A DNA stretch of 64,000 nt from Paenibacillus_AQ nitricinens (GTDB lineage Bacteria > Bacillota > Bacilli > Paenibacillales > Paenibacillaceae). This document shows positions 1 to 8,868 of this stretch, in pieces. Location of the stretch: NCBI RefSeq assembly GCF_052056485.1, contig NZ_CP183948.1:930001-994000 (forward strand). Reading direction: 5' to 3'. Each line of letters begins with the position of its first letter. Positions within the stretch are counted from its first letter, which is position 1. A program made the position numbers and the translations under genes. The notes below the pieces were generated by a model. It saw only the letters and a program-made list of their open reading frames with translations, ran no database searches and had not been told where the DNA came from.

Positions 1-109
1 TATAAATATAGAACCACTTGTCGGTTTTATTGTAAACGAACTCCTTGTTCTTTTCAATAGCCATTTCACCGAAAAATCCGAACTCAAAATAATGTTTAAA
101 TATAATCGA

Positions 110-138
110 TTGATTATATAAGTGTACGGTTATATAAT
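110..138 (+). promoter_or_regulatory. SigA-type promoter of the MATE-gshAB operon
   Basis: A -35 hexamer TTGATT (110-115) and a perfect -10 TATAAT (133-138) are separated by 17 bp, 37 bp ahead of the MATE start. Nothing else in 1-174 is convincing: open frames run off the left edge on both strands (plus to a stop at 119-121; minus from an ATG at 64), but neither has a good ribosome site or a recognisable product. Confidence 0.6.
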
Positions 139-174
139 GAATTTGATATTTAAATGAAGAAGGTGTAATTAGAC

Positions 175-1518
175 TTGAAGGACACAAACGATTTGACTCA
201 GGGTCCTATAATGCCTACCTTAATGAAATTAACGCTTCCGATTATTGCGACGAATTTCATCTCTACTACTTATGGTCTAGTCGATATGATTTGGGTTGGA
301 AGATTAGGAAGTGGTCCGGTTGCCGCGATTGGTACAGCGAGTTTTTTCATTAATCTAGCGATTGCTTTATCGACTATGGTTACGATCGGCACAGGGATTA
401 AGGTGGCGCATTGTATGGGATCTGGTCAGTTAGAGAAGGCTAAATCTTATATAAAAAACGGATTTATGATGTCTATTTTATTAGGACTTCTCTATATGAG
501 TTTAGTGCTATTAACCAAGAATCAGTTGATTGGTTTTTTTGATCTTGGAAGTGATGAAGTAGAGCGGATGGCTAGACAATTTCTAATGATTTCGATATTT
601 GGATCGGTATTTTCCATTGTGAATACGTTATTCGCAACTCTCCTAAACGCTATGGGAAATAGTAAACAACCGTTTCAGATCTTCTCCATTGGTCTTATGG
701 TTAATATTGTCCTTGATCCATTTTTGATTTTTGGCTGGGGCAGTTTTGAGGGCTGGGGAGTAGCGGGGGCGGCTATTGCAACATTAATGGCGAACATTTT
801 GGTTACGGCTCTTTTTATCATGAAGACAAGAAAGTTAGAACTCATTTCAAGCACATCCGCGTGGGACAGTCGTCAAATGAAAGAAGTCATCCGCATGGGG
901 CTACCAATAACGATCCAACGGGTCACCTTTACGATCATATCGATCATCATTGCCAAGATCATTGTACGATTTGGAGCGGATGCTATTGCGGTTCAAAAAG
1001 TAGGAATCCAAATTGAATCCATTTCCTATATGACCATTGGCGGACTACAGGGAGCTATTGCTGCCTTTTTTGGTCAAAATTATGGAGCACGTCGCTTCGA
1101 TCGTATGGGGCAGGGGTACCGTCAGGCCTTAATTTTAACCTCCATTTTTGGCGTGATCGTGTCGCTTCTATTTATTGCGTTCCCGCAGCAGCTATTTTCA
1201 TTGTTTTTATCAGACCAGACAAGTTTGGAATTGGGCGCAGATTATATGCGGATCATCGGTTACTCACAGGTATTCATGTGTCTGGAATTGATGACAGTAG
1301 GTGCTTTTAACGGCATGGGTCAAACCCACATTCCACCGATCTTTAGTATTTCATTTACTGCACTCCGAATTCCACTAGCCTTACTCTTATCCGAACCTTT
1401 TGGCTTGAATGGGGTGTGGATGTCGATTGCGATAAGCAGTGTTTTCAAGGGAGTTATTCTAGTGTTCTGGTTTAGAAGATCTTTGTTCAGAATGAACAGA
1501 CAGCAGGTAAACTACTAA
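175..1518 (+). CDS. MATE family efflux transporter
   Basis: This 447-residue integral membrane protein is a multidrug and toxic-compound exporter that would couple substrate export to Na+ or H+ entry. It has about twelve hydrophobic segments in two homologous halves (roughly residues 15-200 and 235-430), the normal length for the family. The N-terminal half has the usual opening, PIMPTLMKLTLPIIATNF, and a VDMIWVGRLG segment in the first helices; the second half repeats the pattern with LPITIQRV and GGLQGAIAAFFGQNYGA. The start is TTG at 175, preceded by GAAGAAGGTG at a good distance; no better ATG lies upstream. The stop is 18 nt before gshAB with no terminator between, so the two are probably co-transcribed. 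The substrate cannot be read from sequence; export linked to glutathione or thiol metabolism is an inference from the pairing only. Confidence 0.9.
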   Translation: MKDTNDLTQGPIMPTLMKLTLPIIATNFISTTYGLVDMIWVGRLGSGPVAAIGTASFFINLAIALSTMVTIGTGIKVAHCMGSGQLEKAKSYIKNGFMMSILLGLLYMSLVLLTKNQLIGFFDLGSDEVERMARQFLMISIFGSVFSIVNTLFATLLNAMGNSKQPFQIFSIGLMVNIVLDPFLIFGWGSFEGWGVAGAAIATLMANILVTALFIMKTRKLELISSTSAWDSRQMKEVIRMGLPITIQRVTFTIISIIIAKIIVRFGADAIAVQKVGIQIESISYMTIGGLQGAIAAFFGQNYGARRFDRMGQGYRQALILTSIFGVIVSLLFIAFPQQLFSLFLSDQTSLELGADYMRIIGYSQVFMCLELMTVGAFNGMGQTHIPPIFSISFTALRIPLALLLSEPFGLNGVWMSIAISSVFKGVILVFWFRRSLFRMNRQQVNY

Positions 1519-1536
1519 GCAGAGGATGAGCGTGAA

Positions 1537-3867
1537 ATGGCTTTATTAAATCGTAAACTCATACAGCTTCTAAGAGATAACCAATTAAATAAGGAGATTT
1601 TTCATGGCGAATTTGGACTAGAAAAAGAAAACGTCAGAGTGGATCCAGAAGGAAACCTTGCACTAACTCCACATCCAAAAGCCTTTGGCAACAAGCTGGA
1701 GAACCCCTATATTCAAACGGATTTTTCAGAGAGTCAGGTTGAAATGGTGACACCCTCTTTTGATTCTATTGAAGAGACTTATAACTTTCTGGAGGCGCTA
1801 CAGGATATTGTGTCGCTAGAGCTTAATGAAGAGTATCTGTGGCCGAGTAGTAATCCTCCCATGCTACCGAAGGATAAGGACATTCCCATTGCCAGAATGG
1901 GTAATCCGGTAGAGGACGAGTATAGACATCAGTTAGCCGATAAGTATGGCCGCAAAAGACAATTGCTGAGCGGGATTCATTATAATTTCTCTTTTGATGA
2001 ACAATTTCTAAAAAAGCTTCATGATATCGTAGATTCACAAGAGAGCTATAAAGATTTCAAAGATGCTACCTATTTAAAAATAGCCCGCAACCTATTGCGA
2101 TACCGCTGGCTTCTACTCTATTTAACAGGCGCTAGTCCTGTTTTTGATAAGACGTATATGGAGCAATGTGTGGCACGTGGTGAATCAGATGATGACAAAA
2201 GCTTCTATTATCTGAATATGAATTCACTGCGAAATAGCGAATGCGGGTATAGGAATGAAAAACCTCTCTATGTTTCTTTTGATTCCCTTACGGACTACGT
2301 ACATGATTTACAAGCGTTGATCGAGTCAGAAGAATTATTAAGTGTAAAAGAGTTCTATAGCCCGGTTAGAGTGAAGACGGCAAGAGGTAAACATCCATTA
2401 GAGGAGCTACTGCAAGATGGTGTTGCCTATTTGGAGCTTCGTTTTATTGATCTGAATCCCCTCTACAAAATAGGGATTAGCAAAGAAACGATGATTTTTA
2501 TACATCTGTTTATCGTGTATATGCTACTGAAAGAGGACGAACCGTTCGGCGTAGAGGATCAGAAGCTGGCGAATCTTAATCATGATCAATTGATCATGGA
2601 GGGGATTCAAGGCTGTTTGCATGATAACGGAGATTCTTGCGAGGCAATGGAGCAGAAGGCTTTAATTTGTATGCAAGAGATGCAGGATATGATTGAGCAA
2701 TTGAACCCGGAGGATAAACAGTTCTCGAACGTTCTGAACGGAGCTAAGGATAAGATTCTAAATCCAGATCAGAGCTTTGCAGGGATTGTGAAGTCGGAAG
2801 TTCAACAATCCTCTTTTATTAAATATCATCTGAATAAAGCCAAACAATATGCTAAGGAAAGTCTTACGAATGGGTACCGCTTTGTAGGATATGAGGATTT
2901 GGAGCTATCTACACAGCTTCTACTGAAGGCGGCGGTTAAACGTGGGATTAAGTTTCGATTGCTCGATCGGGAAGAGAACTTCGTTGTACTTACGAAAGGC
3001 GATCATAAAGAATACGTTAAGCAGGCTACGAAGACATCCCTGGATTCTTACAGCACGGTACTAATTATGGAGAATAAAATTGTTACGAAGGAAGTTCTCA
3101 AACAGCAAGGCATTCGTGTTCCCTCAGGTGAGGCTTTTGGAGATTTGAAAGCGGCAATGAATGCCTATGACACTTATCGTAATAAGCCAATTGTGATCAA
3201 ACCCAAATCAACGAATTTTGGACTCGGCATTACTATTTTTACAGATGAGTTCTCCAAAGAAGACTATCAAAAAGCCTTCACTATCGCCTTCGAGCATGAT
3301 CGGACAGTACTGCTTGAGGAATTTATGACGGGGAAAGAATATCGTTTTCTAGTCATGGGTGATGAAGTAGTCGGAGTATTGCACCGGGTGCCGGCGAATG
3401 TGGTCGGTGATGATGTACATACGATTGAAGAGCTGGTCCACGAAAAGAATAAGGATCCGCTAAGAGGTCGTGGCTACAAAACTCCGCTTGAGAAAATTCA
3501 GATCGGCGAAGCAGAGGCGATGTTCTTGAAGAATCACGCGCTGGCTTGGAGCGATGTTCCTTCATTGAATGAGACCATTTTTTTACGGGAGAATTCGAAT
3601 ATTAGTACTGGTGGAGATAGCCTAGACTTTACAGATGAGATTCCACACAGCTATAAAGAACTAGCCATTCAATCAGCTAAAGCTGCGGGGGCTACGATTT
3701 GTGGAGTGGATATGATGATCGATGATATGCAGGAAGAAGCGACCGATACCAATTACAGCATTATTGAGATCAATTTCAATCCAGCAATTCATATTCACTG
3801 TTATCCTTATAAAGGGAAGAACCGAAAGGCAGATGAGCGGATATTGGATTTATTGTTTGGCGAATGA
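1537..3867 (+). CDS. gshAB: bifunctional glutamate-cysteine ligase / glutathione synthetase GshAB (GshF)
   Basis: The protein makes glutathione in two ATP-dependent steps in the cytosol: glutamate plus cysteine to gamma-glutamylcysteine, then addition of glycine. It has 776 residues, the size of the fused Gram-positive enzyme. Residues 1-470 match the ligase half (FGLEKENVRV near residue 27; GIHYNFSF near 147; YLELRFIDLNP near 298). Residues 500-776 form an ATP-grasp domain with KPKSTNFGLGITIF near 554 and the metal-binding end IIEINFNPAIHIH near 743. The start ATG at 1537 follows AGAGGATGAG. It sits directly behind the MATE gene, and a terminator follows at 3872. Most Bacillaceae use bacillithiol, and fused GshAB is scattered among Firmicutes, so acquisition by transfer is possible but not shown. 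Confidence 0.93.
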   Translation: MALLNRKLIQLLRDNQLNKEIFHGEFGLEKENVRVDPEGNLALTPHPKAFGNKLENPYIQTDFSESQVEMVTPSFDSIEETYNFLEALQDIVSLELNEEYLWPSSNPPMLPKDKDIPIARMGNPVEDEYRHQLADKYGRKRQLLSGIHYNFSFDEQFLKKLHDIVDSQESYKDFKDATYLKIARNLLRYRWLLLYLTGASPVFDKTYMEQCVARGESDDDKSFYYLNMNSLRNSECGYRNEKPLYVSFDSLTDYVHDLQALIESEELLSVKEFYSPVRVKTARGKHPLEELLQDGVAYLELRFIDLNPLYKIGISKETMIFIHLFIVYMLLKEDEPFGVEDQKLANLNHDQLIMEGIQGCLHDNGDSCEAMEQKALICMQEMQDMIEQLNPEDKQFSNVLNGAKDKILNPDQSFAGIVKSEVQQSSFIKYHLNKAKQYAKESLTNGYRFVGYEDLELSTQLLLKAAVKRGIKFRLLDREENFVVLTKGDHKEYVKQATKTSLDSYSTVLIMENKIVTKEVLKQQGIRVPSGEAFGDLKAAMNAYDTYRNKPIVIKPKSTNFGLGITIFTDEFSKEDYQKAFTIAFEHDRTVLLEEFMTGKEYRFLVMGDEVVGVLHRVPANVVGDDVHTIEELVHEKNKDPLRGRGYKTPLEKIQIGEAEAMFLKNHALAWSDVPSLNETIFLRENSNISTGGDSLDFTDEIPHSYKELAIQSAKAAGATICGVDMMIDDMQEEATDTNYSIIEINFNPAIHIHCYPYKGKNRKADERILDLLFGE

Positions 3868-3871
3868 ACAG

Positions 3872-3908
3872 AAGCTCAGCCAGTACTATTGGTTGAGCTT
3901 TTGCTTTT
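3872..3908 (+). terminator. terminator after gshAB
   Basis: A stem AGCTCAgCCA / TGGtTGAGCT is followed by TTTTGCTTTT just after the gshAB stop codon. Confidence 0.6.
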
Positions 3909-3976
3909 AAACGATTTCCACCCCTTGTGACACTCTTGTAACAGAGATTGACTACGATAGGTTATGAGGTGAGAGA

Positions 3977-5275
3977 ATGAAGAAAGCTAAAGGTTTTATC
4001 GTGTTGATCTTATTGTTGGTTGTAGGATGTAGTTCTGTAACACCGCAAGCTAATCAAGAACTGAAGAAAGAAGAGAAGAAGGAAGAGAAGAAGGAAGAGA
4101 AGACCGAAAGGAATGAGAAGATGGCCTTCTGGGAGGACCAGAGAAAAGGCACCAATTTCATGAATTCAAAGTCATTACCGGAAAACTATGAAGCTGCCAA
4201 AGAGCAGAACATTGAGTTCATTCGACTTGCACCAGATAAATGGGCAAAAGACAGGGATTTCCTGTTCAATGACAAACTGGATGCGAACCCGGATAAAGAT
4301 TTTCTAATAGGGAATGCAGATAAGTATGAAGGGATGGTTGAGGCGGATTTTGCCGAGTTAAAAGCGGACTTAGATGCAGCGGAGGCTCGGGGCTCCAAAG
4401 TAGTGCTGACTGTCTTAAGTCTCCCCGGAGATCGCTGGAGGCAGTTCAACAATTATGAGAATGATGATCGGATATGGAAGGATTTCAGTTATCATGAACA
4501 AGCGGCAGTGTTTTGGAGGGATCTGGCAAGTCGATTGAAGGATCATCCTGCGGTAATCGGTTATAACTTGATTAATGAGCCACATCCGGAGACGGCGACT
4601 GGATTTCATGACTTCTGGACTCAGGATTACAACGAATGGTATAGCTCAGTCGAGAATACGCCTGCGGATTTAAATCTTTTATATGAGACAATTGTGACCG
4701 CTATTCGTACTGTGGATACCAAGACACCTATTATCGTCAATTCTGGTCTGTATGCTACACCGTGGGCCTTTAAATATTTGAAACCTATCGAAGACGAGAA
4801 TGTGTTGTATGCTTTTCATATGTACGAGCCTTACGAGCTAACCAGTCAGAATAAGAAAAAAGGGTTAACCTATGAATATCCTGGAACGATAAAAGTCGGA
4901 GACAATAAAACGGAAAAAGCATTTAATAAAGAGACCTTAAAGGAATTTCTGGAACCTGTTGCGCAGTGGGCAAAGGAACATAATATTCCCGCAAATCGGA
5001 TTGTTGCCGAAGAGTTTGGAACGAATCGGTTAGTAAAAGGTGCAGATCAATACATGGCTGATTTAATCTCGATTTTTGATGACTTTGGCTGGCACTGGGC
5101 GTTTTATGCCTTCCGAGAGGATACATGGGACGGAATGGATTATGAACTGGGCAATCAGCCCCCAACTTGGGAATATTGGCAAGCGATAGAGAAAGGCGAA
5201 CAGCCCCCTCGAACAGCAGTAGATCATAACCCGATTTGGGAAGTATTGAAGAAAGGACTTGAAGGAAAGGAGTAA
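3977..5275 (+). CDS. secreted GH5-family glycanase lipoprotein
   Basis: This is a predicted membrane-anchored glycoside hydrolase of the cellulase/mannanase (GH5) fold, acting outside the cell on beta-1,4-glycans. A lipoprotein signal precedes Cys18 (LLLVVGC). Residues 30-44 are a charged KEEKK tandem tether. The catalytic domain covers about residues 50-432: acid/base Glu near 201 in NLINEPHP, His/Tyr in YAFHMYEPY near 280, and the nucleophile Glu near 346 in VAEEFG, all at expected spacing. The start ATG at 3977 follows GGTGAGAG. The gene ends 10 nt before a response-regulator gene, so enzyme and two-component system are probably one transcript. The exact substrate is open: cellulose, mannan and xyloglucan enzymes all occur in GH5. 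The galactomannan-type locus far downstream makes mannanase worth testing. Confidence 0.82.
   Translation: MKKAKGFIVLILLLVVGCSSVTPQANQELKKEEKKEEKKEEKTERNEKMAFWEDQRKGTNFMNSKSLPENYEAAKEQNIEFIRLAPDKWAKDRDFLFNDKLDANPDKDFLIGNADKYEGMVEADFAELKADLDAAEARGSKVVLTVLSLPGDRWRQFNNYENDDRIWKDFSYHEQAAVFWRDLASRLKDHPAVIGYNLINEPHPETATGFHDFWTQDYNEWYSSVENTPADLNLLYETIVTAIRTVDTKTPIIVNSGLYATPWAFKYLKPIEDENVLYAFHMYEPYELTSQNKKKGLTYEYPGTIKVGDNKTEKAFNKETLKEFLEPVAQWAKEHNIPANRIVAEEFGTNRLVKGADQYMADLISIFDDFGWHWAFYAFREDTWDGMDYELGNQPPTWEYWQAIEKGEQPPRTAVDHNPIWEVLKKGLEGKE
4063..4104 (+). repeat. short in-frame tandem repeat (Lys/Glu tether)
   Basis: A 12-bp unit, GAAGAAGGAAGA, is iterated about three times inside the GH5 gene and codes for KEEKKEEKKEEK. 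It forms the flexible spacer between the lipidated cysteine and the catalytic domain; repeat slippage could change tether length in 4-residue steps. Confidence 0.6.
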
Positions 5276-5285
5276 ATGATGCTAA

Positions 5286-5933
5286 TTGAACATTCTAATT
5301 GCCGATGATGAGAAACATATGACCCATATCTTGAAGACTTATTTTGAAAAAGAGGGCTATAACGTTTGGGTAGCTGCAGATGGGGAGGAGGCGCTGGAGC
5401 TCTTTTTTTCGAATAAGATCGATCTTGTGGTATTGGATTGGATGATGCCGAAGCGAAGCGGGATTGAGGTGTGCAATGAAATCAAGCAGGTTAGTTTAGC
5501 TAAGGTGGTCATGTTGACCGCTCGATCTTCCCATGACGATGAATTTAGCGCATTAGATATCGGTGCAGATGAATATATAAGAAAACCATTCGATCCACGG
5601 ATCTTAATGCTGAGAATCAAAAAAATGCTGGGTACCGAAAAAGTAGCTGCTATACGGGACTTAGAAATTGATTTTGAGCGAAAAAAAGTGTTCAAGAATG
5701 GGGAGGAGCTGTCCCTATATAAAAAAGAGTTTGAACTGCTAACCTTCCTATATGAGAATAAAGGCCGGATTTTGTCCAGAGATTCTTTGTTATCTTCCGT
5801 TTGGGGGATGGATTATCTTGGTGAAGAGAGAACCGTGGATACACATATCAAAAGATTGCGCGATAAGATTGGGGCTGACCACGTAATCACACACAGGGGA
5901 ATGGGGTACAGCTTCCATGATAAAAATCAATAA
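5286..5933 (+). CDS. OmpR/PhoB-family response regulator
   Basis: This is a DNA-binding response regulator of 215 residues. The receiver domain is residues 1-115, with acidic pocket D7/D8, phospho-acceptor D51 in VVLDWMMP, T78 in MLTAR and K99 in IRKPFDP. The winged-helix output domain (125-215) carries the typical ERTVDTHIKRLRDKIG recognition-helix region and ends in THRGMGYSF. The start is TTG at 5286: two ATGs at 5276 and 5279 are out of frame, and AAAGGAG (5266-5272) serves as ribosome site. It lies 10 nt behind the GH5 gene and overlaps the kinase start by 17 nt, so the pair is translationally coupled. Targets are unknown; control of the GH5 gene itself is a reasonable guess. Confidence 0.92.
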   Translation: MNILIADDEKHMTHILKTYFEKEGYNVWVAADGEEALELFFSNKIDLVVLDWMMPKRSGIEVCNEIKQVSLAKVVMLTARSSHDDEFSALDIGADEYIRKPFDPRILMLRIKKMLGTEKVAAIRDLEIDFERKKVFKNGEELSLYKKEFELLTFLYENKGRILSRDSLLSSVWGMDYLGEERTVDTHIKRLRDKIGADHVITHRGMGYSFHDKNQ

Positions 5934-7317
5934 AATAAGCACGAAGTTATTGATTATGGTAAGTATCATTCTGCTGATTGTGTTTGGAACATCTTATTTA
6001 TTGCACAATTTTTTCTCGTCCGATTATTATCTTTATAAAATGAAAACCAAGATTAACGCTATTTATGAAGAAGTAAAGGATCTCAGTCTGGATCAGCTCA
6101 AGGACAATGAAACAGCGATCGAGAACAATAACAATGTAACGATTGTGAGGGTTGAGAACAGAGGAAGCGTGACAGCAATTAACGAGAACATTCAATTTGC
6201 GTTGTTTAAAGATAAGGTGGCACTCAATAAGTTTTGGATTACAGAAAAAGTTTTGCAGAAGGTAAACGAAGGAAATACGGTGAATCTTTTATTTAATCAG
6301 GGGAAATTGAAATCCAGCCTGTTAACGAAAATATACGAGCAGGATGGCAGTTTGATTCTCATCGGCACTGTGGTTGTGCACAATACCGATGCTTTAAATA
6401 TCGTAAATCAATTCAGCTTCTATTCCATTCTTTTGGGGATTATTATCAGCTTGCTGTTAGTGGCATTTTTTTCAAAAAAGATTATTACCCCATTAGAGAA
6501 GCTACAGGATGTCGCGAAGGATATCTCCAATCTTGAATTTAAACAGGTGACGATTAAAACGGGGGATGAAATCGAAGAATTATCCAAAAGCATTAACCAG
6601 ATGAGCCAGCGCCTGAAAAGTGCCCATGCAGAGCTGGAGCAGAAAAATCAAAGCTTAAACACACTGATCTCAAGCATTTCACATGAAGTGAAGACACCGT
6701 TATCCTTAATCCAAGCGTATACCATTGGCATTCAAGACGATTTGGATGATGGTACGTATACGGATATCATTTTGGAGCAGGTGAAATATACGTCGGATAT
6801 GGTGGATTACTTAATTAAACTGTCCAAAATCCAAAAGACCGAAGTCCATAAAGAAAGATTCGATCTTAAAGAGCTTCTGCTCAAAGTGATCTCACAATAT
6901 AATATTACGCTCAAAAATAAAAATCTGATTTTACAGAGCGACTTCCATGCGGTTAATCGATCCATCGTTGAAGAGGATATCAGCCAAATAGAAATTATAT
7001 TCAACAACTTAATTAGTAATGCCATTAAATATGGGGAAGAGAATGTTTTTGGAATATCGCTAGCGAATGATAGCCACGATACCCTGAAATTCACCATTAC
7101 AAATAAAACCACGCGCCTAAAAGAGAAGCATCTAGTGTATATCTGGGACCCGTTCTATGTCATCGAGGAGTCTCGGAATAAAGAAATCTCCGGTACTGGA
7201 CTTGGCCTGTCTATCGTCGCGGAGATTCTAGCTAAAAATGATCTGAAATACGAAGCCACATTAGAGGACTCGTATATTAGTTTTAGTGTTTGGTTTGATG
7301 TTGAAATTACAGAATGA
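5917..7317 (+). CDS. membrane sensor histidine kinase
   Basis: The partner kinase of the preceding regulator has 466 residues. Two membrane segments (about 9-29 and 165-185) flank an extracellular sensor region of about 130 residues with no family I recognise. A HAMP linker follows (about 186-240), then HisKA with phospho-acceptor H256 in SSISHEVKTPLS, and a HATPase domain with N box EIIFNNLISNAIKYG (about 350) and G box GTGLGLSIVAEIL (about 428). The ATG at 5917 lies inside the end of the regulator gene. Its external signal is unknown; linkage to a secreted GH5 enzyme suggests a glycan or cell-wall cue, which is inference only. Confidence 0.9.
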   Translation: MIKINKISTKLLIMVSIILLIVFGTSYLLHNFFSSDYYLYKMKTKINAIYEEVKDLSLDQLKDNETAIENNNNVTIVRVENRGSVTAINENIQFALFKDKVALNKFWITEKVLQKVNEGNTVNLLFNQGKLKSSLLTKIYEQDGSLILIGTVVVHNTDALNIVNQFSFYSILLGIIISLLLVAFFSKKIITPLEKLQDVAKDISNLEFKQVTIKTGDEIEELSKSINQMSQRLKSAHAELEQKNQSLNTLISSISHEVKTPLSLIQAYTIGIQDDLDDGTYTDIILEQVKYTSDMVDYLIKLSKIQKTEVHKERFDLKELLLKVISQYNITLKNKNLILQSDFHAVNRSIVEEDISQIEIIFNNLISNAIKYGEENVFGISLANDSHDTLKFTITNKTTRLKEKHLVYIWDPFYVIEESRNKEISGTGLGLSIVAEILAKNDLKYEATLEDSYISFSVWFDVEITE

Positions 7318-7514
7318 TGAGTACTTTGGTATCTTCGTATGAACATAATATATACCTCGATTAAATGATTAGATTAGGGAAAACCTCCCTTTGTTCGTAT
7401 GATGTGAAGCTTAATGCAACGCTAGTGGAATTGAATTACAGTTCTTAGGCAGAGACATGATTCTACATATAATCGTGAATGTTTTTAGACTTCCCCCAAT
7501 AAATATGGTGAAAA

Positions 7515-7686
7515 GTAACGGAGGGAATTTTGGAACTGTAGGAGCGGAGCGTTCGCCTGAAAGCTTTCCGAAGGAAAGCTCGCATCGGAAGCATATGCTG
7601 TCTCCGGATGTTATCCGCTGATAGCGGTAAAATCAAAAACATCTGGAGACAACAGCGACCGAAAGTCCAAACATTCCCGCAGTTAC
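7515..7686. repeat. structured intergenic element with closing long-range stems
   Basis: The 7318-7715 gap between two converging genes holds no plausible gene, but 7515-7686 folds back on itself. Its ends pair (GTAAC 7515-7519 with GTTAC 7682-7686), followed by GGGAAT 7523-7528 with ATTCCC 7673-7678 and TTTGGA 7529-7534 with TCCAAA 7666-7671. Inside are AGCTTTCC/GGAAAGCT (7562-7580), palindrome AGCATATGCT (7590-7599), TCTCCGGATGTT 7601-7612 with AACATCTGGAGA 7638-7649 (one G-U pair), and CCGCT/AGCGG (7615-7627). No uridine tract follows on either strand, so it is not a simple terminator. I have the impression of having met similar sequence between Paenibacillus genes; I cannot confirm that here. 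The remaining bases, 7318-7514, show nothing further. Confidence 0.6.
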
Positions 7687-7715
7687 GCCCCATCACCATA
7701 TTCATCACCCTACCA

Positions 7716-8861
7716 TCAATTCAGCTTCAAGATCGAAGCATTATCAACAAAAGTAGCTGTATTAAAAAGCATCAATACATCCTTGATCTCATTCTGAGCC
7801 ATATACTCACTGATACTTCCGTTATAATAACGAATGTCGATCACGTGGATTTCCGGTACATGCTGAGTCAGGAAAGGGATCACACTATGTGCATAAGAGT
7901 CTTTGATGACAAGCAGCTTCTCCTGTTTGACCACTTTAGGATCAAGCTGGCTTGTGATTTTCATGAGAGCATGAACGCCGCCAAGGAAATAAGAATACTT
8001 ATCTTTTTTCGCCAGATAGCTTGGATCGTACATACTTGATAAAGTCTCATTAGTATCCACAATGTGCATCTTGGTGGATACATCATGAACAGGCTTATAC
8101 ATTTGAATGGAATCTGGCGCCACTCCGTTAAATTGACTCCGCGTATGGTAGCTTCCAAGGAACGAATCGCTTACCGTCTCAATCTCGAATTCGCTCTGGG
8201 ACAGAGGTTGCCATCCCATACTTTTAGCATAAGCTACGTAAGCCAAATAAGCACCGTAGGTTGTCCAGTGATGATCGGTCCGATAATAAATGGGCTCTGC
8301 GGCATGTGGAGCAAGAACATCAAATCCATTAATAAAAGTTAAACTATCCCCTACATCCTTAGCAATCGTTTGATTCACCTCGGCTTGCGAATATACGGGT
8401 GCTAGCCAGGGCAGACGTTCGTTGTACAAGCCTACCGATGTCGGCGCAAGCAGAAAGGTCATTTTGGCTGCTGCATTTTTATCGGCAAAACGTTTCACAG
8501 CCGCTGCATATTGCTGAACCTTATTGTGATCAGGTGCCTCGAATTTTTCGAATAAGTAGCCATCTTTCCCCTTATAAATTCCGTTATTCTCTTGCTGCAA
8601 CCTCATTTGCTCCACTGCCGATTTCACCCATACCCATTTGGCTCGAAAAGGGAAGTGATCGGTTACGAAGCTTTCCGCCTCTTCCGCGTAGGTGTGGGAT
8701 AATAAATTGTCCCATGTCAGTTGGGGAGCGCTTTGCAAATATCGGTTTTCTAGCTCAGAGAAACGTTGAACTGGCAATAAGAAAAAGGTTATACCCACCA
8801 GAAACAGCGTCGCGACAAATCCCGCCACTAGTATTCGATCCGTCCTCTGCTTCATAAACAA
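7716..8861 (-). CDS. DHHW-family (AlgJ/AlgX-like) extracellular acylation protein
   Basis: This 381-residue protein has one N-terminal membrane segment (about residues 10-28) and an extracytoplasmic SGNH-hydrolase-like domain. The motif TDHHWTTYG near residue 195 defines the DHHW/AlgX-like group, which takes acyl groups delivered by an MBOAT partner and places them on an exopolysaccharide or cell-wall glycan. A second conserved block, LLVIKDSYAHSVIPFL near 320, supplies the late Ser/Asp-type region expected of the fold. The start ATG at 8861 lies 7 nt behind the MBOAT gene, making it third in a tight minus-strand operon. The glycan substrate is not evident; no polymerase or glycosyltransferase is nearby. 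Confidence 0.85.
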   Translation of the reverse strand: MFMKQRTDRILVAGFVATLFLVGITFFLLPVQRFSELENRYLQSAPQLTWDNLLSHTYAEEAESFVTDHFPFRAKWVWVKSAVEQMRLQQENNGIYKGKDGYLFEKFEAPDHNKVQQYAAAVKRFADKNAAAKMTFLLAPTSVGLYNERLPWLAPVYSQAEVNQTIAKDVGDSLTFINGFDVLAPHAAEPIYYRTDHHWTTYGAYLAYVAYAKSMGWQPLSQSEFEIETVSDSFLGSYHTRSQFNGVAPDSIQMYKPVHDVSTKMHIVDTNETLSSMYDPSYLAKKDKYSYFLGGVHALMKITSQLDPKVVKQEKLLVIKDSYAHSVIPFLTQHVPEIHVIDIRYYNGSISEYMAQNEIKDVLMLFNTATFVDNASILKLN

Positions 8862-8868
8862 TCACCCC

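Noticed and set aside
1..174. Open frames at the left edge on both strands
   Set aside because: The plus frame to 121 and the minus frame from 64 are both possible ends or starts of outside genes, but neither has supporting motifs or ribosome sites; undecidable here.
7608..8039. 143-codon plus frame starting in the structured element
   Set aside because: It is antisense to the DHHW gene, has no ribosome site and a low-complexity product.
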